Position numbers and translations under genes: made by a program. From Lethocerus indicus (taxonomy: Eukaryota; Arthropoda; Insecta; Hemiptera; Belostomatidae), in contig JACDQD010000007.1 of assembly GCA_019843655.1 (NCBI GenBank), forward strand, positions 30,254,587 through 30,318,586: 64,000 bases of DNA, written 5' to 3'. Shown piece after piece: positions 1 through 12,900 of the stretch. The notes below the pieces were generated by a model. It worked only from the letters and a program-made list of their open reading frames with translations, was not told the DNA's origin and did not search any database. Each line of letters opens with the position of its first letter. Position 1 is the first letter of the stretch.

Positions 1-3000
1 CCAAAAATTTGGGACGGTAACAAATGAAAACTGCCCTTCGCATTGACTACAAACAAATAATACTGGTAACTGGCCGAGCCGACCAAATGAGATTAGAGCG
101 AATCTGGCCATCAATCCACAGTAATTTGGCCGTCTGCCAGCATCGAAGTTGGGGGTAAGTACCGGAAGAAAACAGAGAGAAAGAGAGAGGGGCGTGCGGA
201 TACAGTGTGTCGGCAGCCATAATAAGGACATAGATTTATTTATGAACCTGCGGAATTATTCCGGGAAATATTTCGCCATTCCCCGGCTGTACATGTAGAG
301 GGGTGGGGGTGGGTGTGGGAGGGTTGGCGACACTTATATTAGCGGGCCCCACTTATATTCGTCCTCCTTCTATATTATATATTTAATATTGGAGAAAGTG
401 ATCGGTTACCGGTGGCGACACTCGACCTCTCTTTCTTTCGGTCTAGTTTAAGGCGGAAGACTGGAGAGCAGACCGATCGTTTAGGAGGGAGGGGAGGGCC
501 GGGAGGGCCGGAGGGCGAAGGTCTCTCTGCTCTTCTAGGGATGCGTCGGCCGACCTGACCTCCTCTTTCCATCTCCTACGTCACTGTCGTCCTCTAAACA
601 GATCTCGTACGTCGAACCGATTGAAAATTCGATTTCTATCCCCGTCTCGCACACTGAAACCCCTTGAGTTGGTCATAAGTCTGGGAATCTGAAATTAAAA
701 AAAAAAATCGCCGTTAACCGAGCCGAAATTAAAATTCGCCGAATTACAAACATTTTTATTCGAAGGAATGTTAGGTTGGGTCCGCCTTCGCATCTGCAAC
801 TACGGAGTGTTAACGGATAAACCGATACTATATATAAATATAAATAAGCGGGTATACGCTAAAAATGGCGACCAAATGTTCTAATTACTTTAATAGCGGA
901 CATCGACATTGCGGAGGAGGGTTCGAGGTAATATACGTTAACCACGACAGGTTTAACAACATCTCCCGACCTCCGAGTCGAAACGGATACGGAACCAATT
1001 TGGTTCCAGTAAGAGGAAGCGGACAACGTCCCGTAAATAAAAACTACTCGGACAGTTTCAACTGGCCATTCGGGAAATATACAAATATATAAAATGGGAC
1101 GGACTGTAAACTAGTGGCCAGATATTAGCTAAATTAGCGAAGGTTTCGGCGATCAGAACTCGAATTATCTATAAATAAGTTGGGGTAGAGTCGCGTAATA
1201 CTGCACCGAAATCCTCGGTTCACAGGGATTGGCCAGTCCGGGATTCTCCCAGCGTCAAATCGTATATACTCTTTCAATTATTACTTTATTGTTCCCCCAC
1301 CGATATATATATATATCTACTGAAGTTATTTTTTCATCTACCCTTCGGTCGGACCCTGATGACGGAACACTCGAGAGGATGGAAAGGGCAAAAACGCTTC
1401 CAGTGGCACCCGCTCCAGGGCGATTTCCAAACAGGAGAGAAATCCTGGACTAGCCTGTTCTTCCCGCAGCATTTATTACGCGTTCCTATCGTAAGTTAGT
1501 CGGTGATATTATATACGTAATATTAGTCTTTTTATTTATAGTGACTATCGATCAGTTATGCGGACGAGATGTATTCAGTTATTATATTATATACGTGTTA
1601 TTATATAAGTGTGACGCTTAGTTCTAGAGAAGCGTGCGCAGTATGGGGGCGGGAACGGCGCTGGCCCATCCGTATTCTAATTTAAATTGTCCCTACATAT
1701 ACTTTTCTATTAGTTACGTTGTTACTGCGAAAGTAACAGAACTAATATGGTGGTCACAGTGCCTAGTCGTATCTTACCATTCGGCCCTCCGTTTATTTTC
1801 CCTCGGCTAAAATTGGCCGACAAAATATCCTATTTATTGGGTATTAAGTCAGTGGCGAATTTTGATTTTTAAACATTCTTCCGTCTAGCTCAGAGATTTC
1901 CGAAACTAGGTAACTGGGTGGGACGGTTTGCAAATGGGTACACCGTTTACGCGTTTAGAATTTAGAACGGAGTTTGTTGGATTAATAAAGAACAGAACCG
2001 CGCTAGTATCAGGAGGAGTTGCAAAATGGTGGAAAGCCCGAACATTGTTGGCGGTTTCCGAACATTGTTCCCTCGATTGTTCCCAGGAAAGCAACGGATC
2101 GCACGCCAGCCGTGCCGACCGAGCACTGCTTAAGAAGCAGTCCCTAGTCCCGCACCGACTTAGTAGACAGAGATTAATAATAATAATAACGATAATAGGT
2201 TACAATAATAATATTTTCTATTTAAAATAATTTTTAGATATGACATGCTCGCGTACAATCGACAATCGACTACCACCGTTAATATCTGATCTAGTCGGGG
2301 GCAAGTGCACCGACCACGCCCACGCCCACGCCCCACCCCCACACTAAACCTCCATTATTTATATTAGCTTCAGCCGCTGCTAGTCGGGTTAAAAATTGTT
2401 TCAAATTAATATAGACAGTTTGTACTTTTGTACTTTCGTGGGTTTACTTACCAGCGCATACAGATACGGAAATAGAGGTTGGCTATTGACTGTACACGAC
2501 AAGCGGGGCTGGAATCAGCTAAATGTAAACACAACACACACACACAAAACAGATTTAGAAGTACGGTGGACATTTTCAATAAATAAATTGAAACAAAGAA
2601 AATTGTCGACGTAAATACCGATCGTTTTGAACAAATTGATAGGACAAAAATCGACGGACGATATTAAAAATGAAGTGTCACGCGTCTCGGGTGTTAATCA
2701 ATAATATGAAACGCGTCCTCTACTAACTAATCTACACTGTTTCTACAATATTTCTAATCCCCCTTGGATATGTCGCAGGCGAATAGTATTTGCCTGCGAC
2801 TTGTGTCGCTGTTGGGCAATTTGTCGGACATTTCGTTTTAAATGTAATAAGACGGTCCATGTAGGTTACTCTCTAGGACTTGAGAGACAATTTTTTCTAC
2901 TAGGGATCAATCATTCATTCACCACGACCTCGATGATACAAATATTTGTCAAATTTATATAATCCCGTTCCAATCATTCCATTCCCTCCTTACCCATTCA

Positions 3001-3796
3001 AACGCTCTCCTCTACTCTATCCTATTACTTGATTGAGTTGAGGCCGAGATAAGATTGATTGAACTTCATTTGTATGGAGCGATAGGTTACTTTTGAACCC
3101 GAGATAAGAATAATTACAACAAATCTACCATCGTCCGGTGGGTTTCTTTTATCGCGACAATGAAAGACAGAAATAAATATACCGCCATTGTTGTTATACC
3201 CGTACAATAAAGTTAAAAATATCAAATTTTCTACTATAAAATATTAGGTCGTTTTAGGTCCACGATAGTTGGGAATATCCAGTGCTAGAGTGATCTGATT
3301 AGGTGAGTTTCACCGGCATTAGGAGAGTCACAAATATAAACTCTGGGCAACAGCAACAGAACAGATAGTGAAATTATACCTGAAATCGAATCAAATTAAC
3401 AACAGTCCAGGGGTTGTTGTCTAAGCGCGAGAACAAAACAACTGAACCAATAATCGCAATATTGAAGGGTCTATTATATGTTATCTGCCCAATCGCCACT
3501 TCTCTATAATGTAATGCATTGTTGGCTAGTGATTGGTGATTAAACATCTCTACACTCTACTCTAACTCTCGTAACATCTCTCAACAGTTTGGTGCTGTAA
3601 ATATTAAACTGTCGGTATTAAAAAAAAAATAATTACGTCGAAATTATTAGTCGCAAAAATGGCTTTCCCCAGTATCGCTAAACCCGTATTACAAGTGTTA
3701 GCTGTTCCGGGGGGCATTCGTGATTATTTCAGTTAACGTTGACAGGCGCAACTAACTGTCGCTAAATGATTGCGGGCGCATCTCGTCTCTAGTAGA
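1..3796. other. Gene-poor left flank
   Basis: I see no supported coding exon on either strand. Open frames here are short, lack splice context and resemble no family I know. The part nearest 3797 must hold the ANKRD13C 3' untranslated region, but I could not pick a convincing poly(A) signal. Around 1135-1240 there is a weak relative of a repeat seen again near 6485-6580. The rest is ordinary AT-rich DNA with short CA/TA and GGTG tracts. Confidence 0.5.
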
Positions 3797-6700
3797 CTAA
3801 TCTAATTTAAAGTAGTTGGAGAGCCGCAGCCCAATGACATAAAGAAAGCTGGTTTCACACCTTGTCGGGTCCTCTTCATAGTTCGCCGGAATCTCAAACA
3901 GTTTGCTGTCGATGTCATCTTTGAAGGCGAAATCTTGGAATGTGATTTTGGCCGTCACCGTCGGTAATATGGGAATATCTGAAACAAAAGCCCAACTTCA
4001 AATAGGTAGGTACACTTAGAAAATAATACATAACAAAACGGTTCGAGTGGTGACAAATAAAGCCCCCAAAGTGTAGGGTAATAATATTAATTTTAAATAC
4101 CGTAGTCGTTAAACCGGCATTTGGAAGTCGCAGCACCACCCCCACTAGGTGGTAGCCACTATTATAGTAATAAACGAGCAAACTTTCACTAATTTCCGGT
4201 AGGACGGTTAACCGACATTCTTCCCACCGCATTACGCAATCCTAGCGGACGTTAGTTAACGATATTATTACTACTAAACTAATATTGGCCAGTATAGACA
4301 TAACCGGCTCAACTTGGTACTCGCTATACCTAAACCTGTGATTGATCGATTGTGGCCCACAATCCTTCTGTCTCTGTCTCTGTCTGCGGTGGCGCACCTT
4401 TTATCTTTCACTGTATTTATATACAGCGTCAGTTGTGCCAGTGACACGGCGAATACACATTTTTGGGTGATATTTCTCCTATCACTAGCCCTACTCATGT
4501 ATTACTAAGTTATGAACTGACTCGCGACCCACGGTGTCCATCGGCAGATTTGATCAGTCGACCTCGACAGTACCAGACTTCGCATTATCGCTCAATACCC
4601 TGAGCCACCGAAGTAAATAAATACAAATACTTTATATTCTGTAAAATTCTATTATACGCAGTATAATAGATTTTTACTCATTTAAATGCCGGCTTTAAAT
4701 ACTACCGTTAAATACAAATTAAATTACCTATTTTGACGGGAAACCGGAGGAAGTTTCATCTGAATGAATTCTCTAAGTTTGCTAAAATGTTTGATGGGTG
4801 CAATCACTTGAGAACATCCAGCAGCATGCTCACCGATAGCGGAAATTTGGACTCTAAAAAATTGAAAAATGAGAATAGGCGCTATAGCTATGTTGTTTAT
4901 AATTGCACAAACAAAGGGAAATATTGTACCGTATAAACGATTAATTTATGACAACGCGTATTAATTTATCGAAGATAATTTGCTTTTTCTCCCCAACTGA
5001 GATTACATTACGGGGGTTAATGAATAGAGAGAGCTTTTTTATATTTATATACATACACGAATAATTCGACCGATTCATTTATATTAATCACTAACGATCG
5101 GTCGGTGGTGTCTGTAAAGTTTAATTTATCGTCAAATATAAGTTCGAATAACCTTAATATATAATACGAATAAATATAAATTGTCGGACCGATAACCAAT
5201 GGCATTAAAAAAAAAAGGGTTACCATGGCGACAGTAGCTCTGAAGGCTTTGGAAGATTCTTTATTGACCAACTTGCTCTAGGGTCGGGTGTTGACCGGTT
5301 GGGCGTTGATGTACTCCTCCCAGCTCACCGTACAACTTGGCGGTGGTGTCAACGACCCTCTCCGCATCAACTATAATACAAACACAACACAGACTATGTA
5401 TGTGTAAGACACTCGTGGTGTCTTATCTACTTGTACTTAATACCTAGGCGTCTTCCCTCCTTACAACAACAACAACAACAACAACACTCAATCGATCGAG
5501 TTGCAGTGTTATGGGGGGTGTTACCTCGGCATTGAGGTCTATCGGCTGGGCGACACCTTTAGTCAGCTGCTCGATGATGGCCTTATTCTTGTGCAGGTCC
5601 TCCTCGGAGAGGTGCTCCCTCCGCTTCCTCGACTCCAGCACCATACCGTTTATGTCGTAAACGTCCGCCTCGAATATACCCACTAATTCCTACAGAATGG
5701 AACAAATGTATTAGCTGTAGATCGGCTACAACATAAGAGAATGTACGTTCATTCGACTATAGAGTCGATCGAGGTTTTTATAAATAAATAACGCAATAAT
5801 ATGTTTATTAATAAATAATAAACAAAGCCGGCGAAGTTTGTGTAATTGTGGAATTTCATTACCTTTCTGTCTTCTCTAAATATCCAACCGGACTGAGCCC
5901 TGGTGAAAGTTATGGACTTTGTCGACATCTGCGCCGCCATAATATCGCTGCTCATCATGATGTCCACCTCGTCTTCTATTTCCATTTCCGTTTCCTATTT
6001 CATTTTATCGAGAGAAAAATTAGTAGTTTGAAAAATAAAACAATATTAATAATAATAGATCTCTAATAAGAGAAATGGCCGATTCCCAGTTTAGCCAGCC
6101 AGGCCTAGTTAGGTAATCGAGGACTACCAGCTCAGGAGTATCGAGGGACTGTTTTTCAATAAATCGAAAAACATCTAAAGGAAGGAATTTAGTAGACGTA
6201 TCAACGAACATATCAACGTGTAATGTTGTCGTGTCTCTATCTCTGTACGCACTCGTATCTGACTCTTTGGAAAAGGCACTCCTTGTTGTCGAGCACGGTG
6301 AGCGCTTTCAAGGTTTCACTTCGCCGCTGAACAGGAAACTAATGTCACCCTTTCCCACCTCATGTCGCTGAAGTCGACCAGTGTCGGTCCAGCCTGATGG
6401 ACGAACCCCGCTTGTGGATTTTACAAATGTCCGACGGCAATATCCTCGACACCAAAGGCACTGATGCAAAAACGACATTCATAACCGAGCGAAGGTTTCT
6501 GCGACTACAAATTGAATTATATCGCAAACTAACTACCGGCAGGGTCGCATAATACCGTATTAAGCAGTAACTCGGTCAGTAGAGGTTGGTAACGCCCGCT
6601 TAAAATAGATACGCTTATAAAATAATAAATAAACAAATTAAAATTTGAACGGTAAAAAATAAACCCACTGAGACTGTAGGATAGTAAAATTAATTTTGAA

Positions 6701-7205
6701 TACCGTAGTTGTTTCGCTTTGAGATTGCCGCTGGTGCACGCTTTAGCCAGGTTGGTGAGTAGCGACTATTATAGTATATAGAGCAGAACTTGTGTTATCG
6801 CTAACTTGTGAATGCTGTCGGTTGGCAGGGGTCGACCACCGACCAGGGTTCCTCGATTTTTCCTGCGTTAGGAAACTACCAGCGAACGGGCTTCATTCGG
6901 AACGGTTTTTGGCCTTTCGTTCTATGAAATAGATTTTTTTTTTTATCTATTCTTGAATTGGACCCCGGAGCATGGGACCGTAAGAGTTGGTAAATGTTGT
7001 GGGAGCGGTCAACGCGCCCCTCCCTTCCCTCCACAAACAAACAGACAAACAGGACAAACAGTACCTAACATACCCCAACTGGTGAAATCCCATTTCAGTT
7101 CCATATAGAAGTCACCGATCTGGTTCAGCGCCTTAACCAGGCTGGGACGTCGCTTTTCTATGTGTTCTCGGCACTGCGTTTTCACTTTCCTCACCAGCGA
7201 AATTA
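3797..7205 (-). CDS. ANKRD13C: ANKRD13C chaperone-domain exons 4-10
   Basis: Exon 4 continues the 13C order (VRKVKTQCREH, then MELKWDFTSW). Exon 5 holds VPLVSRILPSDICKI and VDFSDM and shows three apparent one-base deficits near 6385, 6350 and 6312. Exon 6 has EDEVDIMMSSDI, exon 7 MVLESRKRREHLSEED, and exon 8 SLTPPP then SWEEYINAQP, an in-frame TAG and KESSKAFRATVAM. Exon 9 has MLLDVLK then, after a frame break near 4806, VIAPIKHFSKLREF, with a second break near 4743. Exon 10 has IPILPTVTAKITFQDF and FEIPANYEEDP. This is the collinear GPCR-chaperone domain of ANKRD13 proteins. The last exon could instead splice at AG|gtgtga near 3858 to an unseen short exon. Confidence 0.88.
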
Positions 7206-9438
7206 CTGCGACAAACGCGTATAACAATAAATAAACATTTATAATTGCGATAACATACAGCGTACAATTCTAATAAAATAACGGGTAAACTATTGTCATA
7301 AATCGCGTTCTGATGGCAGTCCACTGCGTTGTGTCGAGCGGAAGGAATACACCTCTCGAATGACCAACTTAAAAGATAAGTTTCACCAGGTTTGTAGCAA
7401 TAATTCTACCTTTTGCGTGTAATGTAAAATCGAGTGTTTGTCGATTTAGTTAAAATGAGAAAAGCAGATTGTCAACGATGCGTGTAAGAGGGATGTGCAT
7501 GTTTCGGGACAAATTACCATAGCGGTGATGACATAACTGTCGAGCGAATTGTCCAGAATAAATACGGTAACGGGAAACTACACTTTCGTCTACATAATAT
7601 TCAAACAATTGTAATACCACCGGGTATAATGACAGGGTACATATCGCTTATGTCTAAATAATATTCCACAAAACTGTACACCTCCGGCATAACGGCTTAT
7701 TTGTTCGGTTCATTCGACGCCGAATATCACACTTGTCATCGACATATTAATATACGATATTCGCAATAATCGGACCGTTGTTTGGCGTTCAAGATCGGTG
7801 GAATGTACACTGCGAATTTAGCGGAGTGAAACGGAAAATTTTAACTTGTTAGAAATAGGTAGATAAATAGTTTTTAAAACTGACGTCGACTTACTTGTCT
7901 GTCGGTCTCCGTAGCTGATCGCCTCAGCGGCGCCCAACCGCCATGTTCTTGATCCTGACTGGGGCGCGAAGCGCCAACAACAAGTGCACACACTCTGCTC
8001 AACAACACAAACCGTCAACACTGTTAGACAATCACTATCACACTCTCTCTCTCTCTCTCTCTCTGTCGCTATCATCTCAACACAATCGTATCCGTATCCG
8101 TAAATGCCAAACGCTAATAACAACAACGTACCTTTCCGCCCGAGCATGACGGCCAAATGCAGCGCGGTGTTCCCTGCAAAAGAAAATAGATACGTAACAA
8201 AAGCGAAAAATAAAATAAACGCATCCGGAGAATACAGTATACCGATATAATTGTATCCTAGCGACTGACCTCGATTTACGATTTATTTTCCATTAAAAAC
8301 AATATACGCGACAACGTCTAAGCAAATATAGTTTGCGCTATACTAACAATATTGTTTACGTTTATATATATATATATTACATATTATATTGTTTTTCTAA
8401 AAGGTATCGTATAGGCGAGTGTACCACGATGAAAATTTGGTGACAATTCGGGGTCGTCAGTAGTGACAGTGGGCGTCTGAAAAAAATACAAAATTTAAAT
8501 CGCGAGCAAATTTACCGTTACGAAACAGAATTCCCGCTTTACGCGTCCGGACCCGGTTAACCGCTTTAGTGCCGGGTATATAAAAATCGCGTCGGATTGC
8601 GCTCCGTTCGTTTATCCGCCGAGAATATTGCGCTTTCGCATCTCTCAACGCGTTTGAAGAAAGACGGCTAATTACGCAGGGCGTTACGATTTTTCGAAAG
8701 AAAATTTTGCGACGAGATACATTCAATTGACGATTGTTGACCAAAGCGGTCCATCGCAGTACTAAAACGGTTAGGTTATATAAAACCGATATTACGGTCA
8801 TTTCTTAGATATATACGAATTCCCGCTTTACAAGCAGTCGCCTTACAATTTGTAGGGGTAGGGGTATTGGGGTGGTGGCGTTCGATTAGGATTAGGGGAA
8901 TAATCGAGAGTAGATGTAGAGGCGGAGGAAATGACCGGTGCTGTTCCCGAGCTACAATTTCACCCTGAGTGAGTAGCCGAATTGAAATTAATTCTGTAGG
9001 TTGGGTCGGGGCCCGGTTTTTGGTACCGCTTTGACGGGAATTGAGCCAACACCGGTAGGTGAACTGGTGTTTAGCCGGGGGTAAAAATTGGTATATTAGG
9101 GGCGGCCACCCCGCCGCCGCCGCCCCTGTTCCGCATTTATAAAAACCGACCCCTATCACTGCCGACGAAGGTCAGCCCCTAGAGCGGCGAGTGATTAGGC
9201 CGCGAGGGCGTTTTACAGTGGAACGGTCGTCGATGAACCGGAGGACGGAAGGTGGATTGTGTATTGTGTATTGTGTATTGTGGATTGTATGCTATAGAAG
9301 TGATTGTAGGCCGCTATCAGACTTACCGTGTTTGTCCTTCTTCTCGACGTCGTTCGCCCTGAGCAGGGCCGACAGTTGTCTGACATCGCCCTTGAAGACC
9401 GATTCGTGCAGGGGACAACAACTCCGGCCTTCCGCCAT
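3797..9438 (-). CDS. ANKRD13C: ANKRD13C orthologue (ankyrin repeat, GPCR chaperone domain), ten exons
   Basis: Minus-strand gene. Exons from the start: 9438-9327, 8173-8132, 7994-7895, 7205-7074, 6460-6249, 5994-5863, 5689-5525, 5370-5224, 4853-4728, 3978-3797. All have GT-AG borders and phases mostly agree. The start ATG sits in a TATGGCGG context. It is followed by a reading like the vertebrate 'vCVFKGDVR' N-terminus but without the long Gly-rich extension of human ANKRD13C. The family acts at the cytosolic face of the ER, holding newly made GPCRs during biogenesis. Diagnostic stretches include HLAVMLGRK, AEAISYGDRQT, STKSITFTRAQSGW and SRKRREHLSEEDL, which separate 13C from the UIM-bearing A, B and D paralogues. 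The reading runs past the family's usual end (YEEDPTR) for about 17 codons to TAG at 3799-3797. Frame breaks lie in exons 3, 5 and 9, and exon 8 carries an in-frame TAG (5280-5278). I read these as probable consensus errors. The family call is near certain; exact exon ends less so. Confidence 0.9.
3988..4210. repeat. Dispersed repeat, copy A (ANKRD13C intron 9)
   Basis: This intron segment aligns by eye with 6590-6800. Shared blocks, in order, include an AAATAG start, an ACCCAC/GCCCCC region, TTAATTTT(A/G)AATACCGTAG and GCGACTATTATAGTA-like sequence. Similarity is perhaps two thirds of positions, with indels. No terminal inverted repeat or target duplication was identified, so it could be an old transposon or a segmental copy. 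Confidence 0.5.
4510..4612 (-). repeat. Possible tRNA-derived SINE remnant
   Basis: On the minus strand, GGTGGCTCAGGGTATTGAGC looks like a tRNA A-box region. GGGTCGCGAGTC about 70 bases on resembles a B-box. No cloverleaf forms, and no poly-A tail or target duplication was seen. It may be a decayed tRNA-headed SINE or chance similarity. Confidence 0.25.
6480..6900. repeat. Dispersed repeat, copy B (ANKRD13C intron 4)
   Basis: Second copy of the intronic repeat. The 6590-6800 part matches copy A at 3988-4210. The 6485-6580 part resembles 1140-1240 (AGGTTTC, GAATTAT, GTCGC(G/A)TAATAC, CTCGG in the same order). The element may therefore be about 400 bp with partial copies elsewhere. Confidence 0.45.
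7895..9438 (-). CDS. ANKRD13C: ANKRD13C ankyrin-repeat exons 1-3
   Basis: Exon 1 gives about 37 codons and donor CACG|gtaagt. Exon 2 is only 42 bases and encodes the core of an ankyrin repeat, GNTALHLAVMLGRK. Exon 3 begins after gagcag at 7994 and reads ECVHLLLALRAPVRIKN, the next repeat, with matching phase. Between about 7925 and 7945 the frame is lost: the KN, GGWAP and AEAISYGDRQT pieces, all expected in this order, lie in three different frames. Two missing bases, or a four-base deletion in a CTG/GCT stretch, would explain it. A (CT)n tract lies in intron 2 just before the exon 3 acceptor. Confidence 0.85.
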
Positions 9439-9944
9439 ATTTTCATTTTAACTATCGGACGGGCCGGCCAACCGTCGCCGGTTGAAATCCGACGAAAACG
9501 CGATATGTCACAGTCGCCGGCCGGACGCATTTTTCGGCCAGTAAAAAATTGAAAATAAAAAATATATAAAAATTCCGGCGTTGAGGCGGTCGTCTAATCT
9601 TCCCGTTATCCGGTTGTAATCGGCTGGGCTCTTTATCCCGAGATTCGAAAATAGGGGCCGCCCGGTCGGGTGTACGGGGGCCGCCTATATTTCTCCCATA
9701 TTAAGTATATACTATATTGTTTATTATATAAATACGGCGATTATAAAAATTAAAATTTTCCGTGGCCCCCTCCCGGTAAAATATATATAAAAAGGGATTA
9801 GGTAAATAATTTGTAGTAATTGAGGAAGTGGGGGTACGAGGTTATGGCGTGTGTCTGTGTCTGTCCGTGACAGGTTAGCTCAGAGCTCTGGTCCGGTCCC
9901 GTCGCGCTATTTATTATTATCGTCTCTGTATTCGGTTTGAAAAA
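9439..9944. promoter_or_regulatory. Shared divergent promoter region, ANKRD13C / Star-like
   Basis: About 506 bases separate the two head-to-head start codons. On the plus strand, TATATATAAAAAGGG near 9782-9796 is a candidate TATA box for the Star-like gene, and TTATTATATAAATA lies near 9720. On the minus strand an AT-rich ATATATAAAAAT block near 9560-9575 lies about 120 bases upstream of the ANKRD13C ATG. The stretch is rich in CpG and GGCC. Both genes' control elements must start here, but the individual sites are inferred. Confidence 0.5.
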
Positions 9945-12900
9945 ATGATTAAATGGGGCCGGAAATTGAAATTGGTCTTGTTCTGTCCTCTGTTGGTGTT
10001 TCTGTTTTTGGTTGTCTCGCGGAAGTATTTCGAGAGCGGCCTGTTGATGTCGCGCCAGGCCTATCTTATGGCAGGTTAGACTAGACTATAGTAGACTAGA
10101 CTAGACTAGACTAGACTAGAGTAGACTAGACTAGACTATAGTAGACTAGACTAGACTATAGTAGACTAGACTAGACTAGACTAGACTAGACTAGACTAGA
10201 CTAGACTAGACTAGACTAGACTATAGTAGACTAGAGTAGAGTAGAGAGGCCGGCCCGTTATTCCTATTTACGATTTCCTACAACCCGTATTTTTCTCTGT
10301 TCCAGGTGTCAAGAAATGGTACAACTATACTAAAGGTGAGGGCCATTTACTCGCCTCATTATCTATTTGCTCTATTCGGTATTCTTTTCCCGGTAGCCCA
10401 CCGGTAGTAGTTTTAGCCTCTTCGGATAAAAAAAAAATATAATGTACAGAGATGTAAATCAGGATAGGTACATATATTAGGCAATAACGTGGATACCATT
10501 AAAAGGCCAATACAGTATTAAAGATATATACGAATGGCGAATAAACTGTAGGCACTTGTGCGGCCCGATGCCCGTAATCAGAGTACAGTTAATAATAATT
10601 AATAATTTATTTGTAATAGTCGTGATCGGCGGTCTGTATTGTTGTATTGTGTAATAACGATAGTTTGTTTTGTAGATGACCTGAATGGTCCTTTGGTGTC
10701 AATGAGCGACGGCCGGCTAGTGATGAAGCTGCGGAATGATTTCCTGGTGGCTCCGCCTGACTACTCGCCGGATCACAGTTATGTCCTCAACGAACCGGAC
10801 CTCGACGACACCTCAATGGGACAGGCCAAGAAAATACGTACAATACTCAACAATAGAGTCAGTACAAACAGCGAATACGTTCAACACCTACAACATTATA
10901 TAGATATCGACGATTGCACGAATTGTCACTAACGCTATCCGCCGGCTTCATTATTAACCCTTTGGCCGATAACAGAATTTGTGCCATAAGCAAAAACCAC
11001 AAGTCCGACTCGTGGTGAGGAATTTGTCCATAAGCGTATTATTATTGGAACGAGCGATTGGAGTTATTCCGCATTGAATATTTTTCCTTCTATCGTAACG
11101 TCGGTATTTTGTTTTTTTTCCATTTGTTTCTGACGAAACTGTATGATCTGTTACTTTAGTCGCACGGCTTGCGACCGACTTTCTTGTTGACTATAGGTCG
11201 CCCGATTGGCAGGTATCGTATATCGGCCAAGGGGTTAATATGTATCCGTTATCATCTTATACCGTTATGTATTACATCGTTGAACTTTTGAAATTGTGAC
11301 CGTTGTTAAAGATTACAGAAAATACGATTCGAACAAAACGAATGATGGATGTTTAAAAACTAAATGTTGCTATAATTGTTAGAGTAATGCTTTCGATAAA
11401 ACTCAATATCATCGCGATTCCTCCGCAGACGGTTACCTACCGAATAGTTTATCGGTCATAAAACAGGTTCATTCGAACGAAGCTAACAACACGATTAATT
11501 GGTAATATTATTGGAATGTATGCAAGATACTAAATACGTTACAGTAATATTAACCGTTAGCAGTGGAGCGGGCCGATTTCAAGTGTTGTCAACTGGCGCT
11601 CTGCTCGATCGCAGCGCCTGGAGGTAGGCGGAAAATTTTCCTATTACCGCTATACCTGTCCCGATATACCTAGGATGCATCTCGGGGCTATTGTTTCATT
11701 AAATATCCCGCCAAAACTAATTGCAGAGTGTAATATTTATCAAAGTTTGTTGTTTTCGACCCATAAGCGAATGGGCGTTGAAATTTTATTATTTGTATCG
11801 CTCGTTTGTTTATAAATGTTTTGTAATGTACCGTAAAATGTTCACCAAATTCGGCCGAAATGGTCTCGACTGGAAACGGTTAACCGACAACAGGGTTTTA
11901 CAAACCGTAACCACTGTATTTATCAGTTAAATACGGTGCGGAACGTCGGTGAAGCGACACTTTTAATAGGATCTCAAAATTAAGACTTCGGCGCCAATAA
12001 GGCCGAAAAATTACTTGAAATTTACCCGGATATTGGGGTCTTCCAGATAATTTGCGCCGGCATTATATTTTAACTAATGGAAATATCGGAGAACTGTGAC
12101 GGCAAAAGAGTGGAAATGGATATTTTCGTTGAGAATTTTTAAATATTTGTGGCGGGGCCCGATGTTACACCGGCTGAGTAATGGAGGAGGAGCTCTGCTT
12201 CAACTATCAAATAATTATAGCTTTTTAGTGAGACGGCAGTTTTAGATATCGATTATTTTTCTTACGCATTGATAGTTTTATAATTGCTGATTTTTCGTTC
12301 CCCCCGATTTTTTTGTATTTAAAATAAAAATTAGGCCCGTAGAGGGTAATAAGATATTTTTGATTTGGAGGAATTGGAAAATTGTTAAAACCTGTTCGCA
12401 TTATCGACATTGGGGCCAAATTAATAGTGATAACGATCGATGAGATCGACGCTTTCCCAGATTTTATTCGAGTTAATTTATTTTGTTGCAGAGGAATGGT
12501 TTTTTTATAGAATGCGGAGCTCTGGACGGTGAAACGAGGTCGAACACGTTGTACTTTGAGCGATACCTGAATTGGACGGGCTGCTGATTGAGGCGGATCC
12601 GTTGAACTTTGCTGAACTACTGAAGAAAAACCGCAGAGCGTGGTTGTCTCCCACTTGTCTCAGCGTCAAACCGTATCCAGAAATTGTAAGATGTTAATTA
12701 AATTGTTTATATTTTATATATATATATATACACATATATGTGTGTTAGGAAAAGTCTCAAAGAAGGTCTCAGTGTAATGATTATTAATCACTGAATACTG
12801 TACTGTCCGTTTGTATATTGTTAATGTCCCAACTGAAACCTCAATATTATACCGTAGGACGTAACTCTCGAAACAGTTATATAATATCAATTATCAACTC

